A stretch of DNA of 64,000 nucleotides, taken from contig NZ_JALKAQ010000007.1 of assembly GCF_023016065.1 (NCBI RefSeq), positions 104,286 to 168,285 of the forward strand. The letters run 5' to 3'. The DNA comes from Marinobacter sp. S0848L. GTDB lineage: Bacteria > Pseudomonadota > Gammaproteobacteria > Pseudomonadales > Oleiphilaceae. Shown here one piece after another: positions 12,072-22,615 of this stretch (position 1 is its first letter; every line of letters begins with the position of its first letter). A program made the position numbers and the translations under genes. The notes under the pieces were generated by a model that saw only the letters and a list, made by a program, of their open reading frames with translations, made no database searches and was not told the DNA's origin.

Positions 12072-12206
12072 ATGAAAAGAACATTCCAACCGAGCGTCCT
12101 GAAGCGCAAGCGTGTTCACGGCTTCCGTGCCCGTATGGCGACTGCTAATGGCCGTAAGGTGATCTCCCGTCGTCGTGCCAAAGGCCGCGCACGTCTGTCT
12201 GCGTAA
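12072..12206 (+). CDS. rpmH: 50S ribosomal protein L34
   Basis: This 44-residue, extremely basic protein ([20 protein letters not shown] at the start, [12 protein letters not shown] at the end) has the exact length and pattern of bacterial L34, which binds 23S rRNA near the exit tunnel. It starts the rpmH-rnpA-yidD-yidC-mnmE run immediately right of oriC, a near-universal arrangement. rnpA begins 15 bases after its stop. Confidence 0.98.
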   Translation: MKRTFQPSVLKRKRVHGFRARMATANGRKVISRRRAKGRARLSA

Positions 12207-12221
12207 GCTGATTTCTGCCTC

Positions 12222-12620
12222 ATGAAGGCTTTGACGTTTCCAAAATCCGCTCGGCTGCTTAAGCCTGCAGATTACGGCAAAGTCTTTGATGACGTGCAGC
12301 TGAAGGTTCCGCACAGGAATTTTCTGATCCTGGCTGCCCCGAATAACCTCGGTCACGCCAGGGTCGGTCTGATTTTCTCCAAGAAAAACTTGCGTCATGC
12401 CGTTCAAAGAAACCGCATAAAACGCCAGGTTAGGGAAACATTCAGATTGCAGCAGGATTTGCCAAGCCTCGATATTATCGTTTTAGGCCGGCAAGGGCTT
12501 GATAAGCTTGAAAACCCCGATGTTCGTTCCTCTTTGAACGACATTTGGCGCAGGGTGAAGAAAAAATATCGCCAGGTTGCCATTACCCAGTCGGATGCTA
12601 ACGCTCAAGGCAACGAGTAA
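12222..12620 (+). CDS. rnpA: Ribonuclease P protein component
   Basis: This is the protein subunit of RNase P, which matures the 5' ends of tRNAs with the RNA subunit (not in this window). It has 132 residues. The signature [13 protein letters not shown] is present, preceded by the basic [15 protein letters not shown]. The ATG has no clear ribosome site, consistent with coupling to rpmH 15 bases upstream. Its stop codon overlaps the start of yidD by one base (TAATG). Confidence 0.97.
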   Translation: MKALTFPKSARLLKPADYGKVFDDVQLKVPHRNFLILAAPNNLGHARVGLIFSKKNLRHAVQRNRIKRQVRETFRLQQDLPSLDIIVLGRQGLDKLENPDVRSSLNDIWRRVKKKYRQVAITQSDANAQGNE

Positions 12621-12913
12621 TGCGTCAACTTCTGCTGTTACCGATACGATTCTACCAATACGCTATCAGTCCCATGATGGCTAGCCATTGCCGACACACT
12701 CCTACCTGTTCACAATACGCCGTCGAGGCTATTCAACATCATGGAGCACTAAAAGGCAGCTATTTAGCCGGTGCACGCTTGTTGAGGTGTCATCCATGGG
12801 GGGATGCCGGGTATGATCCGGTACCAGGCACTGAATCGAATGGGAATACAGCCCCTGAAATGACAGCTAGCCCAACAGAAACGCTCCCATCCACTACTCA
12901 GACCAGACACTAA
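12620..12913 (+). CDS. yidD: Membrane protein insertion efficiency factor YidD
   Basis: This 97-residue member of the YidD family assists YidC/Sec-dependent membrane protein insertion. The core [22 protein letters not shown] and [16 protein letters not shown] pattern, with its conserved cysteines, and the [16 protein letters not shown] box are present. The start overlaps the rnpA stop by one base, indicating translational coupling, and yidC follows after four bases. The C-terminal tail after PVPG is polar and variable. Confidence 0.95.
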   Translation: MRQLLLLPIRFYQYAISPMMASHCRHTPTCSQYAVEAIQHHGALKGSYLAGARLLRCHPWGDAGYDPVPGTESNGNTAPEMTASPTETLPSTTQTRH

Positions 12914-12917
12914 GTTT

Positions 12918-14621
12918 ATGGATATTCAACGCATCGTTTTGTTTGCCGGTCTTGCGATTGTCAGTTATCTGATGGTGCTAGCCTGGAACGAAGATTATCA
13001 CCAACCACAAACTGAACAGGTGGTTCAGGCCGAAACGCAGACCAACAGCAATCAGCCTGCAGACAGCATGGTGTTACCTGAGAGTGGATCGTCCAGTAAC
13101 AGTGCTGATGAGTTTTCAACTCCGGAAACCGGTGGCGTTGCATCCGTAGCTACTGCAGCCGATGAAAATGTAAGAAATCGTTTCATTACTGTAAAAACCG
13201 ATGTCTATAACCTGAAAGTGGATCGTATCGGCGGGAACATCGTTGAAAGCTCACTGCTCGATTACGATGAATCACTGAACAGTGAACAACCATTAAAACT
13301 GCTGTCCAACACCAATAACCGCACCTATTTCCTCGAAAGTGGTTTAATCGGACGGGATGGCCCTGACGGTCGCAGCGCAGCCAAACCCCCGGTCTTCGAA
13401 GCAGCAGCCAATGAATTTGTTCTCGAAGAAGGCAGCAATGAGCTGACTCTGGATCTCAACTTCACCACAGATGCCGGCGTTAAAATCACCAAACGCTACG
13501 AGTTCAAGCGTGATAGCTACCAAATTGGTGTGCGTTATCTAATCGACAACCAGTCAGACAGCGCCTGGCAGGGTAACTTCACCGGTAAAATTGTTCGGGA
13601 TCAGGCACCGGACCCTACTTCCCAAGCCAGCATGGGTATCAAAGCCTATCTGGGTATGGTGATGAGCACACCGGAAGATCCGTATGAAAAATACGACTTC
13701 GATGACCTCAAAGAAGCACGCATCAACGAATCTGTCACCAACGGCTGGTTGGCGTTTTTGCAGCATTATTTCATTACCGCTTGGGTACCCGATGCCGAAA
13801 CCCCGGCCCAGTTCCAGACAACCCGGCGCGGACCTTTGCACGTAATGGGCTTCGTTTACCCAGCAACCACCGTAGCTGCGGGTGAAACCACCGAAGTGGG
13901 TGCAACCGCCTATGTCGGCCCCAAAATCATCGACCGACTGGAGGCTTTGGCGCCGAATCTGGACCGTACCGTCGATTTCGGATGGTTATTCTTCATCTCG
14001 CTGCCGTTGTTCATCATTCTGGAATGGTTCTACGGTCTTGTGGGTAACTGGGGTGTCGCTATTATCCTGTTGACAGTTCTGGTTAAAGCAGTGTTTTTCC
14101 ACCTTTCTGCTACCAGCTACCGTTCAATGGCGAAAATGCGTGCCGTTGCACCGCAACTGACCCGCTTGAAAGAACTGTATGGCGACGACCGCCAGCGCAT
14201 GTCCCAGGAAATGATGGCGTTGTACAAGCGGGAGAAAATCAATCCGCTGGGTGGCTGTTTGCCGATTCTGGTGCAGATGCCGGTGTTCATTTCGCTGTAC
14301 TGGGTACTGTTCGAGAGTGTTCAGCTTCGCCACGCACCGTTCATGCTGTGGATTCAGGATTTGTCCCAGATGGATCCGTATTTCATCTTGCCAATCCTGA
14401 TGGGTGCCAGCATGTTCATCCAGATGAGCCTGAACCCGACACCGCCCGATCCTATGCAGGCCAAGATCATGAAGCTGATGCCGCTGATCTTTACCGTCTT
14501 CTTCTTGTGGTTCCCGGCGGGTCTGGTTCTGTACTGGCTGGTGAACAACATTCTTTCAATCTCGCAGCAGTGGTACATTACCCGCAAGATTGAAGCGGAA
14601 ACCGCCGGCAAGAAATACTGA
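12918..14621 (+). CDS. yidC: Membrane protein insertase YidC
   Basis: YidC inserts and folds inner-membrane proteins alone or with SecYEG. At 567 residues it has the Gram-negative layout: an N-terminal membrane anchor (IVLFAGLAIVSYLMVLAW), a Ser/Gln/Thr-rich linker, a large periplasmic beta domain and a C-terminal five-helix insertase core. The core is visible from FGWLFFISLPLFIILEWFY, through KINPLGGCLPILVQMPVFI, to FPAGLVLYWLVNNILSISQQ. It follows yidD by four bases. An inverted repeat and mnmE come next. Confidence 0.97.
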   Translation: MDIQRIVLFAGLAIVSYLMVLAWNEDYHQPQTEQVVQAETQTNSNQPADSMVLPESGSSSNSADEFSTPETGGVASVATAADENVRNRFITVKTDVYNLKVDRIGGNIVESSLLDYDESLNSEQPLKLLSNTNNRTYFLESGLIGRDGPDGRSAAKPPVFEAAANEFVLEEGSNELTLDLNFTTDAGVKITKRYEFKRDSYQIGVRYLIDNQSDSAWQGNFTGKIVRDQAPDPTSQASMGIKAYLGMVMSTPEDPYEKYDFDDLKEARINESVTNGWLAFLQHYFITAWVPDAETPAQFQTTRRGPLHVMGFVYPATTVAAGETTEVGATAYVGPKIIDRLEALAPNLDRTVDFGWLFFISLPLFIILEWFYGLVGNWGVAIILLTVLVKAVFFHLSATSYRSMAKMRAVAPQLTRLKELYGDDRQRMSQEMMALYKREKINPLGGCLPILVQMPVFISLYWVLFESVQLRHAPFMLWIQDLSQMDPYFILPILMGASMFIQMSLNPTPPDPMQAKIMKLMPLIFTVFFLWFPAGLVLYWLVNNILSISQQWYITRKIEAETAGKKY

Positions 14622-14641
14622 CTCGTTAGTATTTCTGACCC

Positions 14642-14670
14642 GACAAAGGCTCCCTTGCGGAGCCTTTGTC
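14642..14670 (+). terminator. Strong hairpin between yidC and mnmE
   Basis: An 11-bp perfect stem (GACAAAGGCTC / GAGCCTTTGTC) has a 7-base loop. No U-tract follows, so it may be a weak or partial terminator or an mRNA-stabilising structure rather than a full stop. Confidence 0.45.
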
Positions 14671-14692
14671 AGTTCTAGTCAGGAAAGAAATT

Positions 14693-16063
14693 ATGCAGCC
14701 AGCTACCGACACCATCGCCGCTATTGCCACCGCACCAGGCCAAGCCGGGGTGGGTATCGTCCGGGTTTCCGGCCCGAAAGCCTCGGCGATTGCACGCGCC
14801 ATGTTGGGGTTTGACCCCAAACCGCGGTACGCGCACTTTGGTCCGTTTCTGGATACTCAGGGTGAACTGATCGACGAGGGAATCGGCCTGTACTTCCCGA
14901 ATCCTCATTCGTTTACTGGCGAAGATGTGTTCGAGCTGCAAGGTCACGGCGGTACGGTGATCCTTGATCTGTTGCTGCGCGAAGTCTGCAATCTGGGCGC
15001 ACGACTGGCTCGCCCCGGTGAGTTCTCCGAACGAGCATTTTTGAACGACAAGCTCGATTTGGCTCAGGCCGAAGCCATCGCCGACCTAATTGAAAGCAGC
15101 TCTGAACAAGCCGCCCGCTGTGCTGTTCGTTCCATGCAGGGGGTGTTTTCCCGGCAGATTGATAACCTGGTTGAAGCCGTTACTCATCTGCGCATCTATG
15201 TGGAAGCGGCCATTGATTTTCCAGAAGAAGAAATCGATTTCCTGGCCGATGGCAAAGTCGCCACCGACCTCGATGACCTGTTACAGCGTGTGGAAAAGAT
15301 TCTTTCGGAAGCCCAGCAGGGCACCATTCTCCGGGACGGCATGAAAGTGGTGATCGCCGGTCGCCCGAACGCCGGAAAATCCAGTTTGCTCAATGCCTTG
15401 GCGGGGCGCGAAGCGGCCATCGTGACGGCGATCGAAGGCACCACCCGGGATGTACTCAGGGAACATATCCACATTGATGGCATGCCGCTGCATATCATTG
15501 ACACCGCCGGGCTTCGCGACAGCCCGGACGAAGTTGAGCAGATTGGTATTGCCCGCGCCTGGGATGAAATCCGCCAGGCCGACCGTATTCTCCTAATGGT
15601 CGATGCCACCACCACGGATAAAACCGAACCCCACGAAATCTGGCCGGATTTTATCGACCAGCTACCCAAGAATGCACCGGTTACGGTGATCCGAAACAAA
15701 GTGGATTTGTCGGGTGAACAAGTGGGTATCCGTGACGAATCCGGGCGAGTTGCGCCGGTTGTTCGGCTGGCGGCTAAGGAAGCGGAAGGGCTGGATATTC
15801 TGCGGGAACACCTGAAAGCCTGTATCGGTTTTGCCAGCACCACCGAAGGTGGCTTTTTGGCGCGCCGCCGGCATCTCGACGCTTTGGAGCGCGCCCGGGA
15901 TTCACTGGTGCAAGGGCAATCCCAGTTACAAGGCTACGGAGCCGGGGAGTTGTTGGCCGAAGATTTGAAAGCTGCGCAAGACTCGCTGGGCGAAATCACC
16001 GGGCATCTGACGCCGGATGAGCTACTGGGCAAAATCTTCAGCTCGTTCTGTATCGGCAAGTGA
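14693..16063 (+). CDS. mnmE: tRNA modification GTPase MnmE
   Basis: With MnmG, MnmE installs the 5-carboxymethylaminomethyl group on U34 of certain tRNAs. The 456-residue protein starts [19 protein letters not shown]. It has an N-terminal tetrahydrofolate-binding domain, a helical domain with an embedded G domain ([20 protein letters not shown]), and the C-terminal CIGK that carries the conserved cysteine. ATG 14693 has an AGGAAAG ribosome site. In many relatives its partner mnmG is close by; here mnmG is 23 kb downstream beyond an accessory block. Confidence 0.97.
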   Translation: MQPATDTIAAIATAPGQAGVGIVRVSGPKASAIARAMLGFDPKPRYAHFGPFLDTQGELIDEGIGLYFPNPHSFTGEDVFELQGHGGTVILDLLLREVCNLGARLARPGEFSERAFLNDKLDLAQAEAIADLIESSSEQAARCAVRSMQGVFSRQIDNLVEAVTHLRIYVEAAIDFPEEEIDFLADGKVATDLDDLLQRVEKILSEAQQGTILRDGMKVVIAGRPNAGKSSLLNALAGREAAIVTAIEGTTRDVLREHIHIDGMPLHIIDTAGLRDSPDEVEQIGIARAWDEIRQADRILLMVDATTTDKTEPHEIWPDFIDQLPKNAPVTVIRNKVDLSGEQVGIRDESGRVAPVVRLAAKEAEGLDILREHLKACIGFASTTEGGFLARRRHLDALERARDSLVQGQSQLQGYGAGELLAEDLKAAQDSLGEITGHLTPDELLGKIFSSFCIGK

Positions 16064-16085
16064 GACGACCAACGCCCCACAGGAT

Positions 16086-16955
16086 TTAACTTAACGATTC
16101 GTCCAGGAAATCCAGCAGCATCCGCACTTTTGGGGATAAGTGACGGTTATGTGGATAAATCGCCCAGATGCCATCGTCGGCTTCTTGATAATGTTCCAGC
16201 AAGCTCATAAGTTTTCCACAGGCCAATGAGGGCTGAACGTAGTAGTCGGGTAGTTGCACGATCCCGATGCCCTTCAGAGCGGCATCCAGCAGTGCCCAGC
16301 CGCTGTCACACTTCATATTGCCTTTGATGCGGACGTTGTGGGGTTTGCCTCTGTCCTGAAACCGCCAGTAATCCAGATTACCTTGCAAACAGTTGTGTTG
16401 TTCCAGTTCCGATAGTGAGTGAGGCACGCCGTAGGTGGATAAATAAGCGGGCGAGGCACACACGTACAACGTTCGTGACGACAACCGCTTGGCCATCATG
16501 GATGAATCCTCCAGTTTTCCAAGCCGAATCGCCAAATCGTAACCGCCACCGACCAGATCCAGCTTCTGGTTCGTCAGATTCAGTTGCACCTCCAACTCCG
16601 GGTAGCGCAGGATAAAATCGTTCACCAAGGGGGCAATGACCTTCTCGCCATAGGTCACCGGTGCGGTCAGCCGTAATTTTCCCTTGGGTATAAGTTGCAG
16701 GTTGGTCATCGCTCGCTCGGCTTCTTCCAAGCCATCCAGTACCTGCCGGCAATATTGGTAATACGTCTGGCCCGCTTCCGTTACCGAAACCTTGCGGGTG
16801 GTGCGATACAGCAGTTTGGTCGAAAGCCGGGATTCCAGTGCGCTGACCTGACGGCTGACTTGTGCCGTTGAAATGCCCAATCGTTTTGCCGCCGCGGTGA
16901 AACTTTCGGCTTCCGCGACCGCCACAAACTCACTGACCCCTTCCCAAATAAACAT
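16086..16955 (-). CDS. LysR-family transcriptional regulator
   Basis: This 289-residue regulator has an N-terminal winged helix-turn-helix (FVAVAEAESFTAAAKRLGI, then VSRQVSALESRL) and a substrate-binding-like effector domain. The sequence style (YRTTRKVSVTEAG, then a CLQGNLDYWRF-like segment) fits the CrgA/AaeR-like group. A good AAGGAAC ribosome site precedes the ATG. It is divergent from adhC across a 198-base gap that contains the small palindrome TTACTATACAGTAA (17030-17043), so it is a reasonable candidate regulator of the formaldehyde genes. That link is inferred from position only. Confidence 0.88.
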   Translation of the reverse strand: MFIWEGVSEFVAVAEAESFTAAAKRLGISTAQVSRQVSALESRLSTKLLYRTTRKVSVTEAGQTYYQYCRQVLDGLEEAERAMTNLQLIPKGKLRLTAPVTYGEKVIAPLVNDFILRYPELEVQLNLTNQKLDLVGGGYDLAIRLGKLEDSSMMAKRLSSRTLYVCASPAYLSTYGVPHSLSELEQHNCLQGNLDYWRFQDRGKPHNVRIKGNMKCDSGWALLDAALKGIGIVQLPDYYVQPSLACGKLMSLLEHYQEADDGIWAIYPHNRHLSPKVRMLLDFLDESLS

Positions 16956-17096
16956 GTTCAGTTCCTTGCGTTACGACTTGGGTGAGCTTAGATACAAGAT
17001 GCCGCCAGCAAACAAAATACGGTTCATTGTTACTATACAGTAAAGGTGATTTGCTTAGTGAGTTGATTATCTATCTTAAGAATAATAATACAATGA

Positions 17097-18281
<1,185 letters not shown>

Positions 18282-18289
18282 TGAAATCT

Positions 18290-18321
18290 GGTCGCCCGCC
18301 AGTCAGGCGGGCGACCGTTTT
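18290..18321 (+). terminator. Terminator-like hairpin between adhC and fghA
   Basis: A perfect 11-bp GC-rich stem (GGTCGCCCGCC / GGCGGGCGACC) with a 5-base loop is followed by GTTTTGTT. It probably reduces read-through into fghA, whose start is 15 bases further on. Confidence 0.7.
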
Positions 18322-18335
18322 GTTGAGAGGTTGCA

Positions 18336-19175
18336 ATGACTATTGAAAATCTGAGCAGTAATAAAAGTTTTGGTGGTTGGCACAAGCAGTACAGTCATCA
18401 CTCCGAGACCCTGAACTGTTCGATGCGGTTTGCTATCTACCTGCCGCCGCAGGCCTCCAATGGCAAAAAGGTGCCAGCGCTGTATTGGTTGTCCGGGTTG
18501 ACCTGCACCGATGAAAACTTCATGCAGAAAGCCGGTGCCCATCGCATGGCTGCCGAACTGGGCGTCGCCATTATTGCCCCGGACACCAGCCCCCGCGGGG
18601 ACGATGTCGCCGATGATGAAGGCTACGACTTGGGTAAGGGCGCCGGGTTCTATGTAAATGCGACTCAGGAACCCTGGAGCAAGCATTACCGGATGTACGA
18701 TTACGTGCTCAACGAATTACCGGCACTGATTGAAGATATGTTCCCGGTGAGCGATCAGCGTTCCATCTCTGGCCACTCGATGGGCGGGCATGGTGCATTG
18801 GTACTGGCATTGCGAAATCCGGAGCGTTTTCAGTCTGTTTCGGCGTTCAGCCCGATCAGTAACCCGGTCAATTGCCCGTGGGGTAAGAAGGCCTTTGGCG
18901 CTTACCTCGGTAAAGACACCGCCAGCTGGGCCGAGTACGACGCCAGCTTTCTGATGCAAAAGGCGAGCAAGTTTGTGCCGGCGTTGGTCGACCAAGGCGA
19001 AGCGGACAACTTCCTGACCGAGCAGTTGAAGCCGGAAATGCTGGAAGCCGCTGCCAAACAAAGTGGCTATCCGCTGGAACTGAACCGGCATGAAGGGTAC
19101 GACCACAGCTATTACTTCATCGCCAGTTTTATTGAAGAGCACCTTCGCTTCCATGCGAAGTATCTAATCGGCTGA
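18336..19175 (+). CDS. fghA: S-formylglutathione hydrolase
   Basis: This serine esterase of the esterase D family hydrolyses S-formylglutathione to formate and glutathione. It has 279 residues. The nucleophile is S148 in SGHSMGGHGAL; conserved neighbours are WLSGLTCTDENF, APDTSPRG and GFYVNAT, and the catalytic histidine is in the C-terminal YDHSYYFI. It completes the formaldehyde-to-formate route begun by AdhC. The GAGAGG ribosome site lies inside the descending part of the preceding hairpin region. Confidence 0.95.
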   Translation: MTIENLSSNKSFGGWHKQYSHHSETLNCSMRFAIYLPPQASNGKKVPALYWLSGLTCTDENFMQKAGAHRMAAELGVAIIAPDTSPRGDDVADDEGYDLGKGAGFYVNATQEPWSKHYRMYDYVLNELPALIEDMFPVSDQRSISGHSMGGHGALVLALRNPERFQSVSAFSPISNPVNCPWGKKAFGAYLGKDTASWAEYDASFLMQKASKFVPALVDQGEADNFLTEQLKPEMLEAAAKQSGYPLELNRHEGYDHSYYFIASFIEEHLRFHAKYLIG

Positions 19176-19181
19176 TAAATT

Positions 19182-19215
19182 TACCCTCCCCCTGAAGTTT
19201 TTTTGGGGGAGGGTA
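19182..19215. terminator. Inverted repeat between fghA and cytochrome c
   Basis: ACCCTCCCCC / GGGGGAGGGT forms a stable stem with a T-rich loop between two convergent genes. The flanks are AT-rich but not a clean U-run, so terminator function is likely but not certain. Confidence 0.55.
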
Positions 19216-19267
19216 TAAAAAATGCTTTTATATATTTTTATATTAAATACGAATTAAAAAAATAAAT

Positions 19268-19573
19268 TTATTGTTCGCTGTAATAAGCAGAAATATCAGC
19301 AATATCCTCATCAGACAAATTCACCGCCTGGGGTGTCATTACTGCTGACATTCCACCCGATCGCTGTCCTTCACGATACGCTTTCAAAGCCATATCCAAA
19401 TAGGCTGCCGGCTGGCCCGCAAGATTGGGATAAATACCAGCTGTCGCTTGCCCATCAATACCGTGACAAGCCGCGCAGGTACTGATCTTTTCTGCACCGG
19501 CCGCTGCATCGGCCGCCATAACAGGTAACGTAACCCACGCCATAATAATATATATTATATATATTGCTTTCAT
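19268..19573 (-). CDS. Small periplasmic class I cytochrome c
   Basis: This 101-residue protein has a signal peptide (MKAIYIIYIIMAWVTLPVMAA) and a single haem-binding CAACH motif. A later methionine in GGMSAVM is a likely axial ligand. The pattern matches small cytochrome c553/c4-like electron carriers. I used ATG 19573, which has an AGGAGG ribosome site with 7-base spacing, rather than an ATG 12 codons upstream. It is divergent from the molybdoenzyme operon, whose gamma subunit carries haem. A role as the soluble electron partner of that enzyme is a sensible inference. Confidence 0.88.
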   Translation of the reverse strand: MKAIYIIYIIMAWVTLPVMAADAAAGAEKISTCAACHGIDGQATAGIYPNLAGQPAAYLDMALKAYREGQRSGGMSAVMTPQAVNLSDEDIADISAYYSEQ

Positions 19574-19831
19574 GTGATCCCCTCCTAATAAAATCACCAC
19601 GTAAGACAATAGATTAATAGCTTAGAATTAAGCCGTTTAAAAATATTGTTATCAATCGACAGGCGTTCATCAGTCATTAAAAAATGATATGAGTCAACTT
19701 ACGCTCAAGGATCCTTTGAAATAAGTAGTAGACCGGACCTTTAATTATGGTTCTTGTGCTAACTTTAAGAAGGAAAGCCATCAACGTTCACACTATCGGA
19801 TGATGACAATTGTCGAGATGAGGAGAGAGTC

Positions 19832-22603
19832 ATGGGAATGTGGAAGCTGAAGCGCCGCGATTTCCTTAAGGGGTTGGGGGCCACGGGTACCGGTGTGATG
19901 CTGAGTGGTAACGTCTGGGCGTTGAACCGGCTAGAGCCAGTCGAAGATACCTTGGCCACTGAATACCCCTACCGTGACTGGGAGGATCTGTATCGTAACG
20001 AATGGACCTGGGACCACGTGGGTCATGCGGCTCACTGCATCAACTGCATGGGTAACTGCGCCTGGGATGTATACGTCAAAGACGGCATTGTCATTCGTGA
20101 AGAGCAAATTGCCAAATACCCGCAAGTGCACGAGAACATACCCGATGCCAACCCTCGGGGTTGTCAGAAAGGCGCGATTCACTCCACCTCCATGTACGAG
20201 GCCGATCGCCTGCGCTATCCGCTGAAGCGCGCGGGTGAGCGAGGCGAAGGCAAATGGCAGCGAATTTCCTGGGATCAGGCCACAGAAGAAGTGGCCGATA
20301 AAATCATCGACATTTTTGTCAATCACGGCCCCGGCAAGCTGAAAACCCACCAGGGTTCTGGCAACCAGACCATGGTGCGCCAGTCTGGCCCCGCACGTTT
20401 TGCAGCCTTGGTAGGGGGCATCCAGCTCGACGGCTTTACAGTGGTGGGGGATCTGTTGACCGGCGCTCACCTGGCCTATGGCAACCCCCTGGAAAGCTTC
20501 ACCTCCGATGCTTGGTTTGATGCCGACTACATCATGCTGGGCATGATTAACCCCAACGCTACCCGTATTCCTGATGCCCATTACATCTGGGAAGCCAAAT
20601 ACAATGGTGCACGCATCACCAGTACGGCACCGGATTACAACCCAAGTGCCATCCACACCGATTTGTGGATGCCCATAAAACAGGGTTCGGATCCGTTTCT
20701 GGCCATGTCGTTCGTGAACGTGATTATTGAAGAAAAACTGTTTAAACCGGCGTTTATGAAAGAACAAACAGACCTGCCCATGTTGGTTCGTCTGGACAAC
20801 GATCAGTTACTCCGGGAGTCTGACCTGGTTGAAGGCGGTTCCGAGGAAGTGTTTTACCACTGGGATCTGAACACCAATAAGGCGGTGAAAGCCAAAGGTT
20901 CCATGGGGGACGATGAGAAAACCCTGAAACTCGGTGATGTGGATCCTGCTCTGGAAGGCACCTTCGAAGTCGACGGCATCAAGGTGACGACCTCGTTCGA
21001 GCACGTGAAGAAAGAAGCGGCGAAACACACGCCGGAGAAAAATCAGAAACATACAGGCATTCATCCGGATATTGTGCGGCAGGAAGCCCGCCATCTGGCC
21101 AAGGCCAAGAAAGCCATCGTCATGCTGGGCTATATCACCTCAAGCTACTCCAACTGCTTGTATACCTGTTGGGGTTACGCCCTGAGTCTGGCGTTGACCG
21201 GGCACGGCGGCCGCACGGGTGGTTTGGACACCTCCTGGGTGGTCTGGAGTCACCCACGCTGGAGTGAGCTGGCCGGCTTTGAAGGTAAGAAATCGGCCCG
21301 CCTGGAGCCGGGTGGGTTGGGTGAATTCCTGCGCGGCGGCATGATGGAAGGCGCCCGCAAGCATTACGACAACAAAAAACTGAAGGAGCGTGTTGGCTTC
21401 GATCTCGATGAGATGGAAGAGATGATGAACGAGTCCATGGAAAAGGGCTGGATGCCGTATTACGGCGAAATCAAAGGCATGATTTCGATTGCGGACAACA
21501 CCTTCCGCCGCAACAAAATGAGCCACAAGTACCGCGAAGAGCACCTGCGTCAGGCGGAGGAGCTATACGTCAACATTAACGTGCGCATGGATTCCACCGC
21601 AGAGTGGGCTGACTACGTGCTGCCTGCGGCCAGCCACTACGAAGCCTGGGATATCCGTACCCAGGGATACCACCGCTTCGCCAACGTGTTTACCCGTTCG
21701 GTGGAGCCGGTGGGCGAGTCCAAGCCCGATTGGGAAATCATGGCGCTGCTCACCAAGAAGATCCAGGAGCGAGCCATTGCCCGCGGTGTAGGCCCGATTC
21801 AGGATGGTGACGTAACCCGTGATCTGCACACCATTCACGACGACTTTACCCGTCAGGGCACGCTGAACACAGACTACGATGTGCTCAAGCACATCATTGA
21901 GGATTCTCCGGAGTTCGGTGGTGTCACCATTGAAGAGGCCACTGAGAAAGGCTTCATCGTGATGAACGAGCACGCGGGTCTGAACCAGCCATTGAAACCG
22001 GATGAAGGTTACAACCCGTTCACTGCGCAAACCGATGGCAAGAAGCCTTATGACACCTTGACCGGCCGTATCACCTTCTACTGTGATCACCCCTGGTTCA
22101 AGAAACTGAAATCCACTGTGCCCACCGCACGTTTGTATGCCGGGCCAGAGGCGTCCAATTATCCGCTGAAATTCTATTCACCGCACTCCCGTTGGGCGAT
22201 CCACTCCAACTGGCGCAGCAATAAGTACCTGCTGCGGCTGCAGCGTGGTGAACCGAATATCTACATCAATCCACAGCTGGCCGAGAAAAAAGGCATCAAA
22301 GACGGTGATACGGTGCGGCTATTCAATGCCAACGGTGACTTTTTTGCTCAGGCCAAGTTCTATCCGAGCATTCCGGTGGACTCGATCATGATGGAGCACG
22401 GCTGGGAGCCGCATCAGTATATTCAGCGCAGAAACATGAACGTTTCCCACGCGGTATTTTTACAACCCTTGGAGTTGGCGGGCGGCTGGGGCCACCTGAA
22501 GTTTATTTACGCCATGTGGAATGCCAACCAGCACATTCATGAAAGCAGCTACGACATAGAGCTGGCCAAGGCAGAAGACATCACCGACCCACGGGCCGTT
22601 TAA
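19832..22603 (+). CDS. Type II DMSO-reductase-family molybdoenzyme, catalytic alpha subunit
   Basis: The 923-residue molybdopterin-guanine-dinucleotide subunit belongs to the type II branch of the family: selenate, chlorate and perchlorate reductases, and dimethylsulfide, ethylbenzene and cymene dehydrogenases. It has a twin-arginine signal (KRRDFLKGLG at 7-16), so it is exported folded to the periplasm. The first Fe-S cluster motif is H68-x3-C72-x3-C76 with C111, the histidine-containing form typical of type II enzymes. Length matches SerA/ClrA/DdhA (about 910-930). The start has an AGGAGAGAG ribosome site, and a short palindrome GACAATTGTC lies just upstream at 19805. It heads an operon with gene order alpha-beta-delta-gamma, as in ser, clr and ddh clusters. 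I cannot tell the substrate, or whether it works as a reductase or a dehydrogenase. Confidence 0.92.
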   Translation: MGMWKLKRRDFLKGLGATGTGVMLSGNVWALNRLEPVEDTLATEYPYRDWEDLYRNEWTWDHVGHAAHCINCMGNCAWDVYVKDGIVIREEQIAKYPQVHENIPDANPRGCQKGAIHSTSMYEADRLRYPLKRAGERGEGKWQRISWDQATEEVADKIIDIFVNHGPGKLKTHQGSGNQTMVRQSGPARFAALVGGIQLDGFTVVGDLLTGAHLAYGNPLESFTSDAWFDADYIMLGMINPNATRIPDAHYIWEAKYNGARITSTAPDYNPSAIHTDLWMPIKQGSDPFLAMSFVNVIIEEKLFKPAFMKEQTDLPMLVRLDNDQLLRESDLVEGGSEEVFYHWDLNTNKAVKAKGSMGDDEKTLKLGDVDPALEGTFEVDGIKVTTSFEHVKKEAAKHTPEKNQKHTGIHPDIVRQEARHLAKAKKAIVMLGYITSSYSNCLYTCWGYALSLALTGHGGRTGGLDTSWVVWSHPRWSELAGFEGKKSARLEPGGLGEFLRGGMMEGARKHYDNKKLKERVGFDLDEMEEMMNESMEKGWMPYYGEIKGMISIADNTFRRNKMSHKYREEHLRQAEELYVNINVRMDSTAEWADYVLPAASHYEAWDIRTQGYHRFANVFTRSVEPVGESKPDWEIMALLTKKIQERAIARGVGPIQDGDVTRDLHTIHDDFTRQGTLNTDYDVLKHIIEDSPEFGGVTIEEATEKGFIVMNEHAGLNQPLKPDEGYNPFTAQTDGKKPYDTLTGRITFYCDHPWFKKLKSTVPTARLYAGPEASNYPLKFYSPHSRWAIHSNWRSNKYLLRLQRGEPNIYINPQLAEKKGIKDGDTVRLFNANGDFFAQAKFYPSIPVDSIMMEHGWEPHQYIQRRNMNVSHAVFLQPLELAGGWGHLKFIYAMWNANQHIHESSYDIELAKAEDITDPRAV

Positions 22604-22615
22604 GGGGAGATAATC

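Noticed and set aside
17030..17043. Palindrome TTACTATACAGTAA between the LysR gene and adhC as an operator
   Set aside because: The position is right, but a single 14-bp palindrome with 5-bp arms is too weak to assign as the LysR binding site; it is noted only in the gene entry.
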